In this document: positions 22,942 through 35,467 of the stretch, piece by piece
How the letters are laid out: every line of letters starts with the position of its first letter
Numbering within the stretch: the first letter of the stretch is position 1
Assembly: GCA_028023455.1 (NCBI GenBank)
Contig: JAQFVV010012477.1
Span: 3,799,365-3,863,364 of the forward strand
Length of the DNA stretch: 64,000 bases
Direction: 5' to 3'
Source: Epiperipatus broadwayi
Taxonomy: Eukaryota > Onychophora > Udeonychophora > Euonychophora > Peripatidae
Position numbers and translations under genes: made by a program
The notes under the pieces: generated by a model
What the model was told of the DNA's origin: nothing
Seen by the model: only the letters and a program-made list of their open reading frames with translations
Databases searched by the model: none

Positions 22942-25610
22942 TATGCAATGTGAATGCTACATATCTGCAAAAGTTTATAGATATTCAATATAAGTAAATT
23001 ATGAACAAGTAAATAAAATTTAGTTCTAGTATGTTTGTATAACATACTATTTCTCAAATAAAACCATTCCATTCCATCTAAAGCACAACCCAATTTTTAA
23101 TATTTCTATTATTCTAAATGAATACTACATGGTCTATTTTGTTCATAATGATATTGTTCCTATCTGATAATACTTTGTAATAGTTACCCATTTAGTTTTG
23201 TTTTGCTCTAGTTGAACAATTGATTTTAATGGAAATGAATGTATATTTTAGTTTTCAATTTTGTTACTAGATGCCAATTTTAATCAGGAAATAAGCAAAA
23301 CTCTAAAAGAGCTCTTCTTGAACAATGCAATGAAGATCTTCTGTATTATGATTGATGAGAAAAAAGTTAAGTTTTTATATAATTTGAAATTTTACTTTTT
23401 TATTTCAAGTATATTTTTTATTAATAAAGAATATTTAATTTTTTTATATAATGTTTTGTAGAGATTAAAAAAAAAAAATCCACATCAGGTAAGACAAAGA
23501 AATTTTTGACAATTGGAGGCTTAAATGCAAGTTTTTTTATTTCCCAAAATAATTATATTTTTTTCAAATTATAAAATTATTTTGCATTTTTTTTACTATT
23601 TTTAGAAAATTTTTAAAAAGCAATTGTTATAGAAATAATTTTAAATTGCTGTAGGCTCGATTCAAATTCTAGACTCCATATATATTGTATCAGTAAATTT
23701 GCCATGGTAGACAGGTTTGAACCCAGAACCAAAAATATAAACAGATATATTCAATATGTACCTTAAATTTTGATTCAAACAAAATATGAAAGTTGAATGG
23801 TTAAAAAAATTCAAATAAAAAAAAGATTCAGTTCAAATATATAATAATATTAACCAATGTGATGATGATGGTGATGATTTACAATCTAAGTACAAGTCCT
23901 CCCAAAAGAATTTTATTTGTTTTTCAGTTTCAATAAAAATGAAACTCAAAAGTGCCAAACCTTCAAAGAAGAAAGTTTACTTTTGGAAAACTTTTAAAGG
24001 AACAGTTATCATTAATTACAAATTATCACTACCATCCTTGTATGTACCCCAGTGGATTGCATCACTTCTCAGAGCTGTGGATATTAACTAGCATATAGGT
24101 ATTAGAAGCATAATGTTTAGATTGTATTATAAACACAAACTAAATGGATTAATAAAAAAATAACATTTCATTAATCACATATATATTATATAAAAATATT
24201 AAACGTCACAGTAATTGAACATTTTGAATTTGAATTTAGGTTTAAGACTTTATAGTATTTTTAATGATAATATCTTACAATGTTAAATATCAAAACAGTC
24301 ATAAGCTATGGTTTTCTATAGATATCATTCTTTTAATATTTTAGATTGTCTTCATTAATTCCTCAGATGATGATGATTATTCTCCTTGAACATTGGTGAT
24401 ATTAGAGAATAAATACAGCAGCACTGGTGATGTTATATAAGGTATAATATCAGCAGGTCATAGGTAATCCTTATGGCATTGTCCATTTATTCCTTCATGA
24501 CATTATTATGATAGGCATTGCTGGTTTTGGCAAACTTCAGTGTTAGTTTCTGGACCCAACTGCACTTTTCAGGTATTTGGTTGCTGTGGCTTTTTTGTTG
24601 CCTAGCCACACATTGTATACAGACTTCTTCTAGATAAAGTCACCACACTAATTTTCATAACAAATATTGAAAAATATTTTGAAAAAAAAAAAAAAACCCA
24701 GCAAAATACAGCTATTTAAGTTATGGGGGGAAAAGTTTTAATCAGTGGTTTCTCTCCTCGACATTGGATCACTGCAACACTGCTTCAAAAGTAGACTGAG
24801 ATGAAATGCAAAACAATATGGAATGAAATTCTGGAGTCAACTGAAATAACTAGTTTCTTGTTTCAGACCTATTTATACCTATTTGTTGTTGTTCAACAAC
24901 ATGTTTTCCAAACAATGATTTTGTCAGCAGCTAGTTACAAGATTTGTCCTGTATCCATACATGTTTTTCAAAAAAACAATTTGTGGAAACAAAATTACAA
25001 ATATCATATCATAATTGAATAAATTATTATGATTTAATGAATAAAAGAAAAAAAGGTTTTTTCCCCCTCTATCCTCTATTTACATTAGTTAACAGTTTAG
25101 GAGAAAAGAAAAATCATTGCTGATGTTTAAATATAGCTCAATAATTTCTAAAATATTATTAATTTTAAAGTTTTAATATTATATTTAGCTTTGCCATCCA
25201 GTTTTATTAAAAAATATAGGAAATTTTATTTAAAACTCAATTCAGGAAACGCAAACTAGAAAAGGTTCAAATTTAAATTTTTAAAAACTATGCAATTCAA
25301 ATTCTTTTGTGTATTGGGACTACTTTTCTTTCTTTCTTGACATAGCAATTTATCATTATTATTTTACATATTACAAAGTAAATTTATAAAATGTGACCAA
25401 ATGCATAAACTAATTTTTCTTTTAATGTTTAGGCAGTTTACTCAAGTATATGCATATATGCACACATATGCAAATGGCTGTTGTATATTTATTAGTCAAA
25501 GTCATGAGTTTTTACTAAACATTTTTCCTTCTCTGTCACTTTATAATATAACCAATATGAGCTGCATTGGATTTGTTATATATAGATGTTGAAATGAACA
25601 TTAACTATGT
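22942..25610. other. AT-rich intronic sequence
   Basis: No exon or well-delimited repeat found. SINE-like phrases occur near 23650-23730 and 23880. A segment at 24500-24800 has more balanced composition but no open frame or splice pair of note. Confidence 0.35.
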
Positions 25611-25620
25611 TCAAAAGATG

Positions 25621-25738
25621 TTTTATAAATCATGTTTTCGAGAGCAGCCATATTTAATAAAATTAAATTAAATGACAGTATATTTACTTTAATTTTATTT
25701 TATTAAACACAGTTGCTTCTGAAACATGATTTATAAAA
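25621..25738. repeat. Hairpin element
   Basis: The left arm has ttttataaatcatgtttt then gagagca and aataaaattaaa. The right arm has the inverse (tttaattttattt, tgcttctgaaacatgat, ttataaaa). Arms are about 48 bases with a few mismatches and the loop is about 20 bases. Probably a small MITE. Confidence 0.65.
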
Positions 25739-25740
25739 TA

Positions 25741-25985
25741 TATATATTAAAATTTGAAGATTTGCTATCTTAATATAAACTGAACCCTAATTATATATGT
25801 GTGTGGTGATGATGATCTGGATCAACTGATGAGTGCTGTTTCAGCATGAAATACATATATTGGAGATCATTTATCTTTTTCATATGTATCTGGTTATGTG
25901 TATCACTTGTATAAGATGGAATGGATAACTGTATAGATCTTGAAAATCTGAGTTGAAATCCCTTCTAATTGCATATATATATATA
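25741..25985 (+). mobile_element. SINE-A copy
   Basis: Contains the family's landmarks in order: gatttgctatcttaatataa, ggatcaactgatgagtgctg, gaaatacatatattggagat, cttgtataagatggaatgg and the B-box-like gagttgaaatccc. The second half looks tRNA-derived (A-box-like gtataagatgg, B-box-like segment about 40 bases later). Confidence 0.75.
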
Positions 25986-26027
25986 TTTGAAATACAAGCA
26001 AAATTCATATACTTGGAGTTTAAATAT

Positions 26028-26307
26028 AATATAGAAGATTTGAACATAGACTTTCAAGCTCCCTTCAGATACTCATTCTATCTCATACTACCAATACACA
26101 TGGCCATACACATGTGAAAAAGATGAATAATCTCAAATATGTATTCCATGCTAAACCAGGACTCATCAGTTGGTCCAGATCATTATCTCCCACTTATATA
26201 TATATATAATCAGTGTTCAGTTTATATTAAGATAGCAAATCTTCAAACTTTAATGGACAGGTTTCAATATACTCCACCTTCCAACTCTTCAGCCATATTA
26301 AAAAACT
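26028..26307 (-). mobile_element. SINE-A copy, inverted
   Basis: Complement of the same family. It opens with gatttgaacatagactttca (B-box side) and passes through catgctaaaccaggactcat and ctcccacttatatata to ccaactcttcagcc. With the neighbouring plus-strand copy it makes an inverted SINE pair separated by about 40 bases. Confidence 0.75.
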
Positions 26308-26319
26308 CATGATTTTCAT

Positions 26320-26400
26320 GTATGGGCATGTACATCAGTTGTATAAGATAAAGTGGATGGCTGAAAAGAGCTTGAAAGTCTGTGTTCAAATCTCCTATAT
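26320..26400 (+). mobile_element. SINE-A 3' fragment
   Basis: Only the tRNA-like end: gttgtataagataaagtgga, then agcttgaaagtctgtgttca and aatctcc followed by a TA repeat. Confidence 0.6.
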
Positions 26401-26600
26401 ATATATATATCCAACAATTTAAGCCTCTACTTAATTTCTTCTGTGATTACTTTTGTAACTTTACAATTTTCAATTATATTGAAGCTCCCAAAATGTTATT
26501 AAATATATCAACATTTTTTCACTCTATGTGGTTTAATGCAGTGGGGGGGGGTGTCTGATGATTGAACTTCTTTTGAACTCACAAACAATATACTATTTAA

Positions 26601-26747
26601 ACAAAGCAAAACTCTCCATACAGTAGTGCCACCCTGTGCCAACCAGAGTAATCAATGGATGGCACTACTGTATGAAGAGTTTTGCCTTGTTTATTAACAA
26701 TTATGTGCTAGTATAAGAAATAGTGATCATGTGATGTTCAATGGTTT
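26601..26747 (+). mobile_element. Palindromic short retroelement, deleted copy
   Basis: Begins acaaagcaaaactctccata and ends gtgatcatgtgatgttcaat then ggttt. The middle of the palindrome is deleted: the left arm jumps at caatggat directly into the right arm's actactgtatgaagagttttg. It is flanked by a perfect 14-bp direct repeat AATATACTATTTAA (26587-26600 and 26748-26761), which is the strongest target-site duplication in the window for this family. Confidence 0.85.
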
Positions 26748-26761
26748 AATATACTATTTAA

Positions 26762-27614
26762 CTACTTTTCTTATATAATAAATTCAAATTTAATTTAATT
26801 TAATTTTTTTATTTTTCATAGCTTTCAATATTACTTTCTTGTTTATATTTTGATTCTTTTGTCTGATAATAAATAAACTCTTTCATTTTATTTCTAATCT
26901 TTGTATTCTTGCCTTGTATTTATTCAAAATATTGAATATTATCATCAATCTTTCAGTATCATCTCTATCAATATTTTCAATTTCTTTGATATCCAAAATG
27001 TCTCCAAAATCTCCTATTATTTTTATAATAAATCTATGAAAATAATTCTTTCAATATTTCTAATTTCCTCTTACCTTTTTTAAAAATCTGCATATACATT
27101 TTTCACTTGTTATTTATAATTTTTAAATACTATCCCTTTATTAATTGTTTTATATTTCTCAAATGCTTGCTAACTATGCCTTTTTTTCTAAAGAACACTT
27201 ATACTTTTCTCCATATTTGTAGGCAGTATGTTGTGTTACTTGATATTCAATACCTAACTGATCTTTTGTTTACCAATTTTGTATTTTCTGGGGCTTAAAA
27301 ATACTTATTTTCATTATCTTGAGAATCTGGGTTCAAATCCCTCTTATTATTTATTTTCTAATGCATCCACTTTGCCTCTGATATCTCATTACCAAAGACT
27401 ACTCAGAAAAGCTATTAAGTAACTTAATCCTTTCTGTTCCATTTCTGGATTTTGTATTCGATAAAGATATTGCATTGATTCCATTCTTGAGAGATTTGAA
27501 GTGAAGAAAATTAATTTTATAAATGAAACCATATACAGTACTTAATTAAGTCATGATGACTATCCCCCCCACCCCCTTCATTTTTCATCTACACTTCGTC
27601 CTTTTTATAGCTAT
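26762..27614. other. AT-rich intronic sequence
   Basis: T-rich; includes an isolated B-box-like phrase (gggttcaaatccctc near 27328), likely a SINE end. Frames at 26901-27298 are low-complexity artefacts. Confidence 0.4.
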
Positions 27615-27790
27615 TTTTTAAACCATCATCACCATTATCATTTTCAACAATTACTTAATCATTTCCAGGATATTGGTCCTCTGCAAGTTTAATTCAGTTT
27701 CTTCAATCCACGATCTTTCCCCTCTACATCACTCCAGCAAACTATCTTACTTCATCCATCCACTCACAGATTTTATTATTTATTAATCTA
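27615..27790 (-). pseudogene. RTE-type LINE 3' remnant
   Basis: On the minus strand it reads WMDE followed by a damaged C-terminal tail and ends in a TGATAATGGTGATGATGG-type tail. That is the same 3' architecture as the RTE copies in this window, but from a more diverged subfamily. Confidence 0.6.
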
Positions 27791-28681
27791 CTTGTTCTAA
27801 ATGTCCATTAAAAGAATTCAGAATAATAATATCTCTCTCATTTCTAAAGACAACAATACTGTATTACTTTTTAAATGCTCACGTATTTTATTTTTTCATT
27901 TCCTGACTGTCATTATTATTAGCTGCCATCTGGTGATGAGCCATACAACTCAGTTGTCAAAGAAATCAATATAACAGTTTTGTATTGACTGCCGACACAC
28001 AACATTTTATATTCATTAGCACAATTTTTATGCAGCTTCTCAAGATAATTAGTAAATAATCTAAATCTTTCATAGCAACTTTGTATATAAAGTACGTATA
28101 TGTGTAATTTATACTTGTAATTTAACTAATATGTGCAATGGAATTATTATCAAACCTCAAGGACAGCTCTTTGCAAATTATTACTTTTTATTTACGTGAT
28201 TAATGTTTTACTTCTTTTGTTATTCTGATCTTGACTTCACACCAAATTAAAGCGAACAGAACAAAAATAATATCCTATTAACATTTTATATAACGCTAAC
28301 AATACTTTGCTCTAGTGGGAGACTCAAGTTGCCTGTTTGAGATTTTAAAATCAAAATAATGAAAGTGAACATTAAAATAAAACAAAGGAATAATAAGTAA
28401 CACGGCCAAACACTTAACTTGCTTAACACGCACGAACGCATAATTAAATTTTTCTCGCAGCATGTTTTTTTTTTTAAATTATATTTTTATAATTTATTTA
28501 TAAAAACATAAGCAAAGTAAAAATAGGTAGATTAATCTTTTATTAAATAGTCCCCTGAAGAACTAAGATCTCTAGAATAGCCATGTGATGTGATGTGATG
28601 TGATGTACTGTAGCTTCTTCTTAAACGAAGTCAAGAATCTCTCAGCAATTATACCAAGAAAAACTTGTTAGCTACTTAATT

Positions 28682-31600
28682 TTACATTCCCCAAACTAAT
28701 TTTTCCCATATTCTGCTCCATCCCATTTCCACAACATAATCTTTGTCAAGTCTACAGCCTTTATATCTAAATCCCCCTTTTTCCAAACCCAGCATAAAAA
28801 ACAATAATCTACTTTCTGTATAATCATTTTTTTCATATTTATTTTTCCTTAACTTTATTGTATGTGCCCTTTCTGCTTTCAAGCATTTACATTCAATTAA
28901 GAAATGCCTAATATTTTCTATTCCTGCCTTACATAATTTACAGACTAAATCACCCATATTTTTCCATTTACATGTATATTCTCTTGTTGCTAAAGATCCT
29001 GTTAAGAGCCTTAAATAGTAAACTACTTTTCTTACTATTATCATAAATTAACTCACACCTAATATTCTGTTTATTTCTATATATAGTTAAACTCTTACTC
29101 TCCATACTAGTTCTCCATCTCTCTAACTCCCTATTCTTTATTAATAAATCTATTCTTTTATCCAATTCCTTACCACTATAACACTCAACAATCCTCCTAA
29201 CACAATCATCCCATCTTTTGTACAAATATACAGATATAAATTCTTTATCCAAATATTTTGTATACTGTATTACATTTCTCACCCATCTTGTTACTTTTAC
29301 CCTTTACTCATAACACAATTAAATACTATTTTAGCTATTCTTTTATTATCCATAAACTGCAATCTACCAAACATTTTCATTTTACTTTTTGCATCTCTCA
29401 TATGAAAACTTTACCATCCCATTTCTTCTTGAATTGCCTCCCTTGCTGTCCATACATCTGCATCCAATGCATGTCTTCCTACTTCCTTTTGAACTTTTTC
29501 TAAGTAATTTAATACCCCATTACTAACATATAATGCATCATTACCATATGTTAACCCTGCTACTGCAACTCCTTTCCATATAATTCTAGCTACATCATAT
29601 TTATTACATGAAAACACTGTTAATTTCTTTACCAATCCCTTTCTTTTTTTTTTTTTTGCTTCATTTATCAATTTTGTTTCTCCCATTCATCCAAATAATT
29701 TTTCTGATTACTTAAAATATTTCCCAAATAACTATATCTATTCACCACACTTAACTTAATATCTCCCAACAAAAATTCTGCATTTTCACTTTCTTCAGTA
29801 TTAACCATCATTATACTTGATTTTTCTTCACTAAATTTAATCCCCATCTTTTCACCCACACTTGCACATGTCCTCAACATAACTTCCATATCTTCTCTTC
29901 TTTCTGCACACAAAAATATATCATCTGCAAAAAAAAAGACCTGACAAAATATATACTCCCTTACTGTCTATTAATGGTATCTCTATCCCTCTTTCTATTG
30001 CTCTTTCCATTTCACTCAAATACAATACAAACAAAATATGTGACAAAGGGCATCCTTGCCTTAGTCCAACCCCATTTTTAACTTTAACTGATTCTATATT
30101 CTCTAATTGATATATATATATATAATAATTATTTTCATATAATTTCTTAATAATATCTATTAAAGCTCCATTCATTCCCAAATTTACTAAACTTATCCAT
30201 AATCTATTTCTATTTACTCTATCATATGCCTTCTCTATAAAACTCATATATAACTGTTTACCTAAATTCCTACTCATATCCATAAGTTGTGTAACTACAA
30301 ATAAACTATCTCCTATACACTTATCTAATCTAAAACCTCCTTGCACTCCCCCTCACTATTCCCTTCCATCCATTTTACAACTCTTCTAGCCACAATATAT
30401 GAGAAAACTTTCTACAAAACTGATGTTACCGCTACTATCAGTCTATAATTATTTAACTTTCTATGATCCTTACCCTTTCCTTTAAATAATAATCTTACTC
30501 TTGTATTACTCCAACTACCTGGGAAAACTCTATTCTGTTCCATCTTATTAAAACAAGATAATAACTTTACTTTTGCCCTATATCCTAAATTCATTACCAT
30601 CTCTGCTGCCCATCCATATAAACCTCTTGCCTTTCCACTTTTCAATTTCTTCTCTACCTTATTCAATTCATTTTCTGAAAACCTAATATTTCCATTACTA
30701 TATGCTTTCATGTTTTCTATCACTCTATCCTTCACATCTAACATCTTTTCTATATTCATTACATATCTATTTAAGATTCTCTCTAAATCTTCTCTAGAGC
30801 TACCTTCTATTCCCTCATCATCTAGTAATACTATATCTCTTGCCCCTATATTTCTCCTTTTAATATAATTCCAAAATTTTTTACTCCCATCTCTCCCACT
30901 TTTATTAATATCCTCCAACAATTTACTATTCAATTTCATTCTCTCTCAATAATTATCTATTTTAGCCAACTTCTTTTTTTCTAAGTACTTTTCCCATTTA
31001 ACATTAATATCTTTTTCACTTTCCTTGTTCTTAATAGCACACTTATATTCTCTACATGCTTCTTTCCTCTCTTTTACACTTTTACTCATTCTCATTTTTT
31101 TATTACTTTTATTCTTCTGAATATTCTCACCTAAAATCCTATTTGCCACTTTTTCTACTTCTTTACACTAGTCCTTATACTCATCCCCAACCCACTCTTC
31201 CATAATTTCTTCAACTTGTATTTTATACTCTTCCAACTTATTCTTATCATTCACTCTCCATCCACATCTTTCACTATTATTTCTACTTTTTATTTCTATT
31301 CTCCATCACATTACTAACCATTTCAATTACAATAAAGTTATGATCACTAGTACATACTTTTTTCTTCATTATCAAACAGCTTAATTTTTCATATTTTATT
31401 CATTCCCTCTTTTTCTACCAATACATAATCTAATGTATGAAATATATTATTTCTAGACCATGTATATTGTCCCTCATAAATATTTAATAAATTTCCAATA
31501 CTCAAATTCACTTTCTGACAAAATTCCTTCAAAAGCTGTCCATTTTTATTATCTACATCATCAATTTCTTCAATATGTCCATTCATATCCCCTATAACCA

Positions 31601-31960
31601 TTATTCTCTTCCCCTTTTCTTTAAAACTTTGTATATCCTTAATTAGACATTAATATATATTACTATTCCATTCCATTATAATTTGACTATCTCCAGTGGC
31701 TATATTAAACTATAGCCACCATCCATTCTTGTCTACCCAAAAACCACAAATGTTCTTGACATTTAACAATATTTAAATATTTTTTTGATATAACACCTAT
31801 ACCACCACCCCTTTTTTCTTTTTCTTTTCTATTTATACCCTGCCAAACAAACTGTTCCAAAATATGTTCTTCTTCTTCTCTTAGATGTGTTTCCACTACT
31901 GCTAATACCTAAAGCTCTTCATTTTCATTTGTTTTATTTAATTCCATCCACTTTTCTGGT
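28682..31960 (-). pseudogene. CR1-like ORF2 remnant: endonuclease and reverse transcriptase
   Basis: Minus strand, interrupted by many stops and frameshifts. The endonuclease part has ETHLREEEEH (about 31890) and VIGDMNGHI (about 31590), and ends in a damaged region where the usual SDH block would be. The reverse transcriptase part includes GKARGLYGW (about 30640), QGGFRLDKC (30340), LRQGCPLSHILFVLYL (about 30060) and FADDIFLCAER across a homopolymer frameshift at 29922-29935. The C-terminal part has GRHALDADVWTAREAIQEEM (29450) and the zinc-knuckle-like C-x2-C ... H-x4-C of CKLCKAGIENIRHFLIEC (about 28900). It is dead as a whole, but segments are long enough for clade assignment. Confidence 0.82.
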
Positions 31961-32265
31961 CTCCTACTACCTTGCATATTCAAAAACCAATTTTAACAAT
32001 TTCTTCTTTCCTAACTACTCTTTTATAAATTTTTTTAATTCTTTCTTTTCCATTACATTTATAAATTACTTTCTTACCATTAATTTTACAAACCCATTCC
32101 TTCTCCATATCTATACTTATATCTAAATCAAATTCCTTTTTTTTATTTCTTATATTCCATCAATTCTTGTTTTTTTAATAATATTATAATTTAAAATCCC
32201 AACCCCCTTTATAATTTTCCCGAAAACAATTCTTTATAAATCAGACTCCTTAAAATTTCACTTCC

Positions 32266-33166
32266 TTATTTTCCTAAATGCAACAAAACTTCACTTCCTT
32301 GTTTTCCTAAATGCAACCCATCTTTACTATATAACTCTCTCTTTCCAATAAAACAATCCCACACATTTCCAAACGTAACATTATTTCTCTCACACAATTT
32401 TTTCAATCTCTCATTTATAGAAAATGCCCTATCTAACAAATATCTCTTGTCAAATCTTGGTAATAATCCAACTACTCCTACTCTTCTTTTAATCATAGTC
32501 AAATTCCTAATCAATTGTACATACTCATCCATTATTCTTTCTGATGATTCTAATAAATTATTAGTTCCCACCATAACATTCACATCTCTACTACCTTGCT
32601 TTTTTACTCTATCTGCTACATCCTTAATTCTAGCTCCAGGCAAACATACTCTTACATACTACTTCTATTCTCCCTTGCAATTATATCCCCACATTCTCTA
32701 ATTAGTGAATCTCCTATCAATACTGTTTCATAATCTACTTTCTCTACTCCATCCATAACATTTTCTAATATGTTCTGGTTCTCCTTATTTATTTATTTCT
32801 TATCATTCCTACTCAATAATTCTTTTATCTCCTCACATTTTATCTCTAATGACTTTAATTTTACTTCTACATACTTCACTTCTTCCTCTACCTTATTTGT
32901 TCTTTGGCTAATCATCTCTATTGCACTATTATTTTCTCCACCCATATTTCCTAACACTTTACTAAAACCATACTCTAATCTATCTTCCACTGTCTTTCGA
33001 CTATCTACACTTAGAAAACACTTTTTCACCTCTTTAATCACATTTACACACTGACTACATAACCATAAACCTATTACATCTTTCCTAGTCTTGTTTAAAC
33101 ATTTCATGTGATAAACCTCATCACATATAGTACATTCTACAACAGCACACCTAATTTCTTTTTCCG
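32266..33166 (-). pseudogene. CR1-like ORF1 remnant: PHD finger, coiled coil, SGNH esterase
   Basis: On the minus strand the first readable residues give CTICDEVYHMKC and, 13 residues later, WLCSQC, the C-terminal half of a PHD finger (Cx2C, Hx2C, Cx2C). The N-terminal half is missing, as expected from 5' truncation. A Lys/Glu-rich helical segment follows (about 32793-33000). After a stop and frameshift, 32643-32266 encodes an SGNH-hydrolase-like esterase: a VGTNNL block and the catalytic Asp/His block SKDGLHLGKQGSEVL. The nucleophile (GDS) block lies in the damaged stretch near 32700, where an IGDSLI reading (minus strand, about 32721-32704) is visible. The last codons contain a duplicated HLGK. 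ORF1 proteins of this sort bind RNA in retrotransposition; the esterase role is not settled. Confidence 0.75.
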
Positions 33167-33179
33167 ATTATATAGCCAG

Positions 33180-34204
33180 TTATGAAGATTGCCTGATTGC
33201 CATGTGGTGACAGTTTGAATGGAATTCCAAGCCATTTTATCATCTGACTATGATTAACTAGATATTTTGAATAGTTAATAATTTGGTTGTAAAACAATTA
33301 AACTAAAGAAAACTTTCACTATCAATTGGAACCTTAAAAAAATTAAGTTTTAAGCTGGTTGGATTTCATTACTTTCTCATTTTTATGAATATACATACTT
33401 ATTATGTCTTGTGCAATTTCTTTTAGCAACATTTTTGAAATCATTTTTGCCTTTATTTACAAAATGCTTTAGACTAAATCTTGTTATTATTATAGCGTTC
33501 CCCATCCATTTTCATGATCTGAGTTTGAATTCAGCCTAGGCAAAGCTTAATTTTCTTTACATTTCCAACCGGGCTTTAAGATTGTTTTTTTTTTAGCTAA
33601 CTAATCCATAACATACCCAGCTAGCCATTCTTAATCACAGTTTAAAAAATCAAGAGTAATAAATAAATAAATTTGGTAACAAGCCTGGTGAGTTATGTCT
33701 CCTTCTTTATATTCTTTATGATGGACCATTGAGGAGACATTGTTATGCATAAAGAATGATTTATCAATTTATTTTTTTATCTATTATTTGTCAATTTTAC
33801 ATTTAGTAGAAAATTTAGTACTTAAATTTGAACATAAAGAGTTTCAATTTGCTTATTATTCTAATGCACATCATATATCTGCATGATTACCTAGATTTCT
33901 CTATATGCAAATCGGATTCCATTTATCACATTGTCAGTTTCTGAAAGATCTGTTAATATTTAAGCATCAGAATGTTAAGCCAAATACTGTAATTCCATTC
34001 ATTTAGTGAGACAAGTTTTGTTCACATTTTTTTAAATCAAGATTTTACTTGAAAGTTAGTGACATTTTCTTCTGGACCAAACTACTTGGTTCAGATGTAA
34101 TACCAGTTATTTTTTGCTAATATGTGATTCTATTATCATTCAGATATTAGAAAATCTCCCACTATTTTATATATTATGTTAAATATAATACCAACTATAT
34201 TTAT
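33180..34204. other. AT-rich intronic sequence with SINE relics
   Basis: Includes a B-box-like tgagtttgaattcagc near 33520 and tail-like phrases at 33240-33380. No coding signal. Confidence 0.4.
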
Positions 34205-34275
34205 TCTTAAGAAAGACCTTTGTGGTGTAATGGTTAGATATCAGCTACTCATGACCATGATTTGGAGTTTGAATC
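34205..34275 (+). mobile_element. tRNA-derived SINE head
   Basis: Reads as a tRNA-like sequence: acctttgtggtgtaatggtt (A box), agatatcagctactcatgac (anticodon-loop region with CAT), then ggagtttgaatca (B box). It is similar in layout to 51775-51835. Probably a Met-type tRNA-derived SINE, but degenerate. Confidence 0.5.
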
Positions 34276-35365
34276 AAATTGAAATTTGGAAATTATTTTA
34301 AGTATTTGAAGATATTTCAAATTTTTTGGAAAAGGTGACTCATAGCCAATCCAATTGTAAATGAAATATTTTTAAATTTTCCTCCTAGTGGTAGATTGAG
34401 TAACTAAGCAAGTAAAAAGTATGATAGCTGTAAAACTTGTTCATCTCTGGTGATAGTTTATCTTTAACTTAAGTTTTAGCAACTTGATTTTAAAAGTTTT
34501 AGCATAGTGTCTAATAAGTTCCATTATAATACTTTCTGTACTTGAACATCACATGACTCATGAGTGATGAATCATTTTATTCTAATTATTTTTGTTTTAC
34601 AATTTAATAAACAATGCTATTGCTTACACTGTTTCTCATTGACAGAATGCTGGAAAAGCTTACAGGGTTTTATCATTTATTTATATAATACTACTAATAA
34701 ATAACACCACATAGAAATACACATAAACAAATTTGAATTCATGTAAACTCCAATCCCAGTACTTGAAGCATTTATTTTTTAATCATCATATTATATAAAA
34801 ATTGACAAACTTGGCAGGATTCATGTATTTTGGGAAGAACCACCCATGGCAGCTGACTGGAATAATCCCAATTAGCCGTATTATAGCAATAATTCATACC
34901 TATATTAATATTTACATGAATAATTAGTGGCATTCTAGAAAATTGACAAAGAAGTTTCTTTTCAAAATAAATGTAATCTGCAGAGTGATTTATCAATTTT
35001 TTCATGCTAGAAATCAAACAGTGAAAAGTTTTCTTCAAAATATATGTAAGCTGTAGAATGATTGGTCAGTTTTTTTCATGGCATAGCAATCAAATAGTAA
35101 ATGTTTAAGTTTATTTTTATATAATCTTATCTGTATAAATAAAACAATCTTTTAAATAAATAACCCATTTCAGGTCAAACCTCATAGAAATCAATGGAGA
35201 GACAATACTGACCTGGCTTGCCAATTTCCAAAAGGTGAGAATTTGACCATTTCTCATTCTGTTTTACTCTCTTGCTAAAGTAAGCTACATATTCATTTAT
35301 TAGTCAATGCTAACTGGTTAACTGGGTTGGCTGTATGGTAACTAACTTTACTTAAGAGAAAAAAT
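34276..35365. other. AT-rich intronic sequence
   Basis: A short direct duplication exists around 34940-35095 (gaaattgacaaa / gattggtcagttttttcatg and aatcaaacagtgaa / aatcaaatagtaaa), but no gene or complete repeat was recognised. Confidence 0.35.
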
Positions 35366-35370
35366 AAAAC

Positions 35371-35467
35371 TTCTTTAAAAAGAATTTCACTTGATTTGAA
35401 TTCAAACTCTAAGTTCTTTATAAACTTAGAGTTTGAATTCAAATCAAGTGAAATTCTTTTTAAAGAG
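35371..35467. repeat. Near-perfect short hairpin
   Basis: The left arm 35371-35415 and the right arm 35423-35467 are inverted copies with no mismatch in about 44 bases, around a 7-base loop. The left arm contains aaagaatttcacttgatttg and aattcaaactctaagtt, the tail-like phrase of SINEs in this window. It looks like a SINE tail that was duplicated in inverted orientation. Confidence 0.85.

Larger units (their letters stand above)
28584..33171 (-). mobile_element. CR1-like non-LTR retrotransposon, nearly full length, inactive
   Basis: About 4.6 kb on the minus strand. It has an ORF1 remnant (PHD finger, coiled coil, SGNH esterase), then ORF2 (AP-type endonuclease, reverse transcriptase, C-terminal zinc-knuckle-like domain), then a 3' end with repeated CACAT units. 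A 7-bp direct repeat ATAGCCA lies just outside both ends (28577-28583 and 33172-33178), a candidate target-site duplication. The 5' end cuts into the PHD finger, so it is 5'-truncated. Esterase-bearing ORF1 proteins are known from CR1/L2-group elements. Stops and frameshifts interrupt both ORFs. Same-family fragments: 14570-15445, 40545-40802, 55025-55545. Confidence 0.88.

Noticed and set aside
29258-33054. Plus-strand open frames across the CR1-like element
   Set aside because: Antisense shadows; motifs are only on the minus strand.
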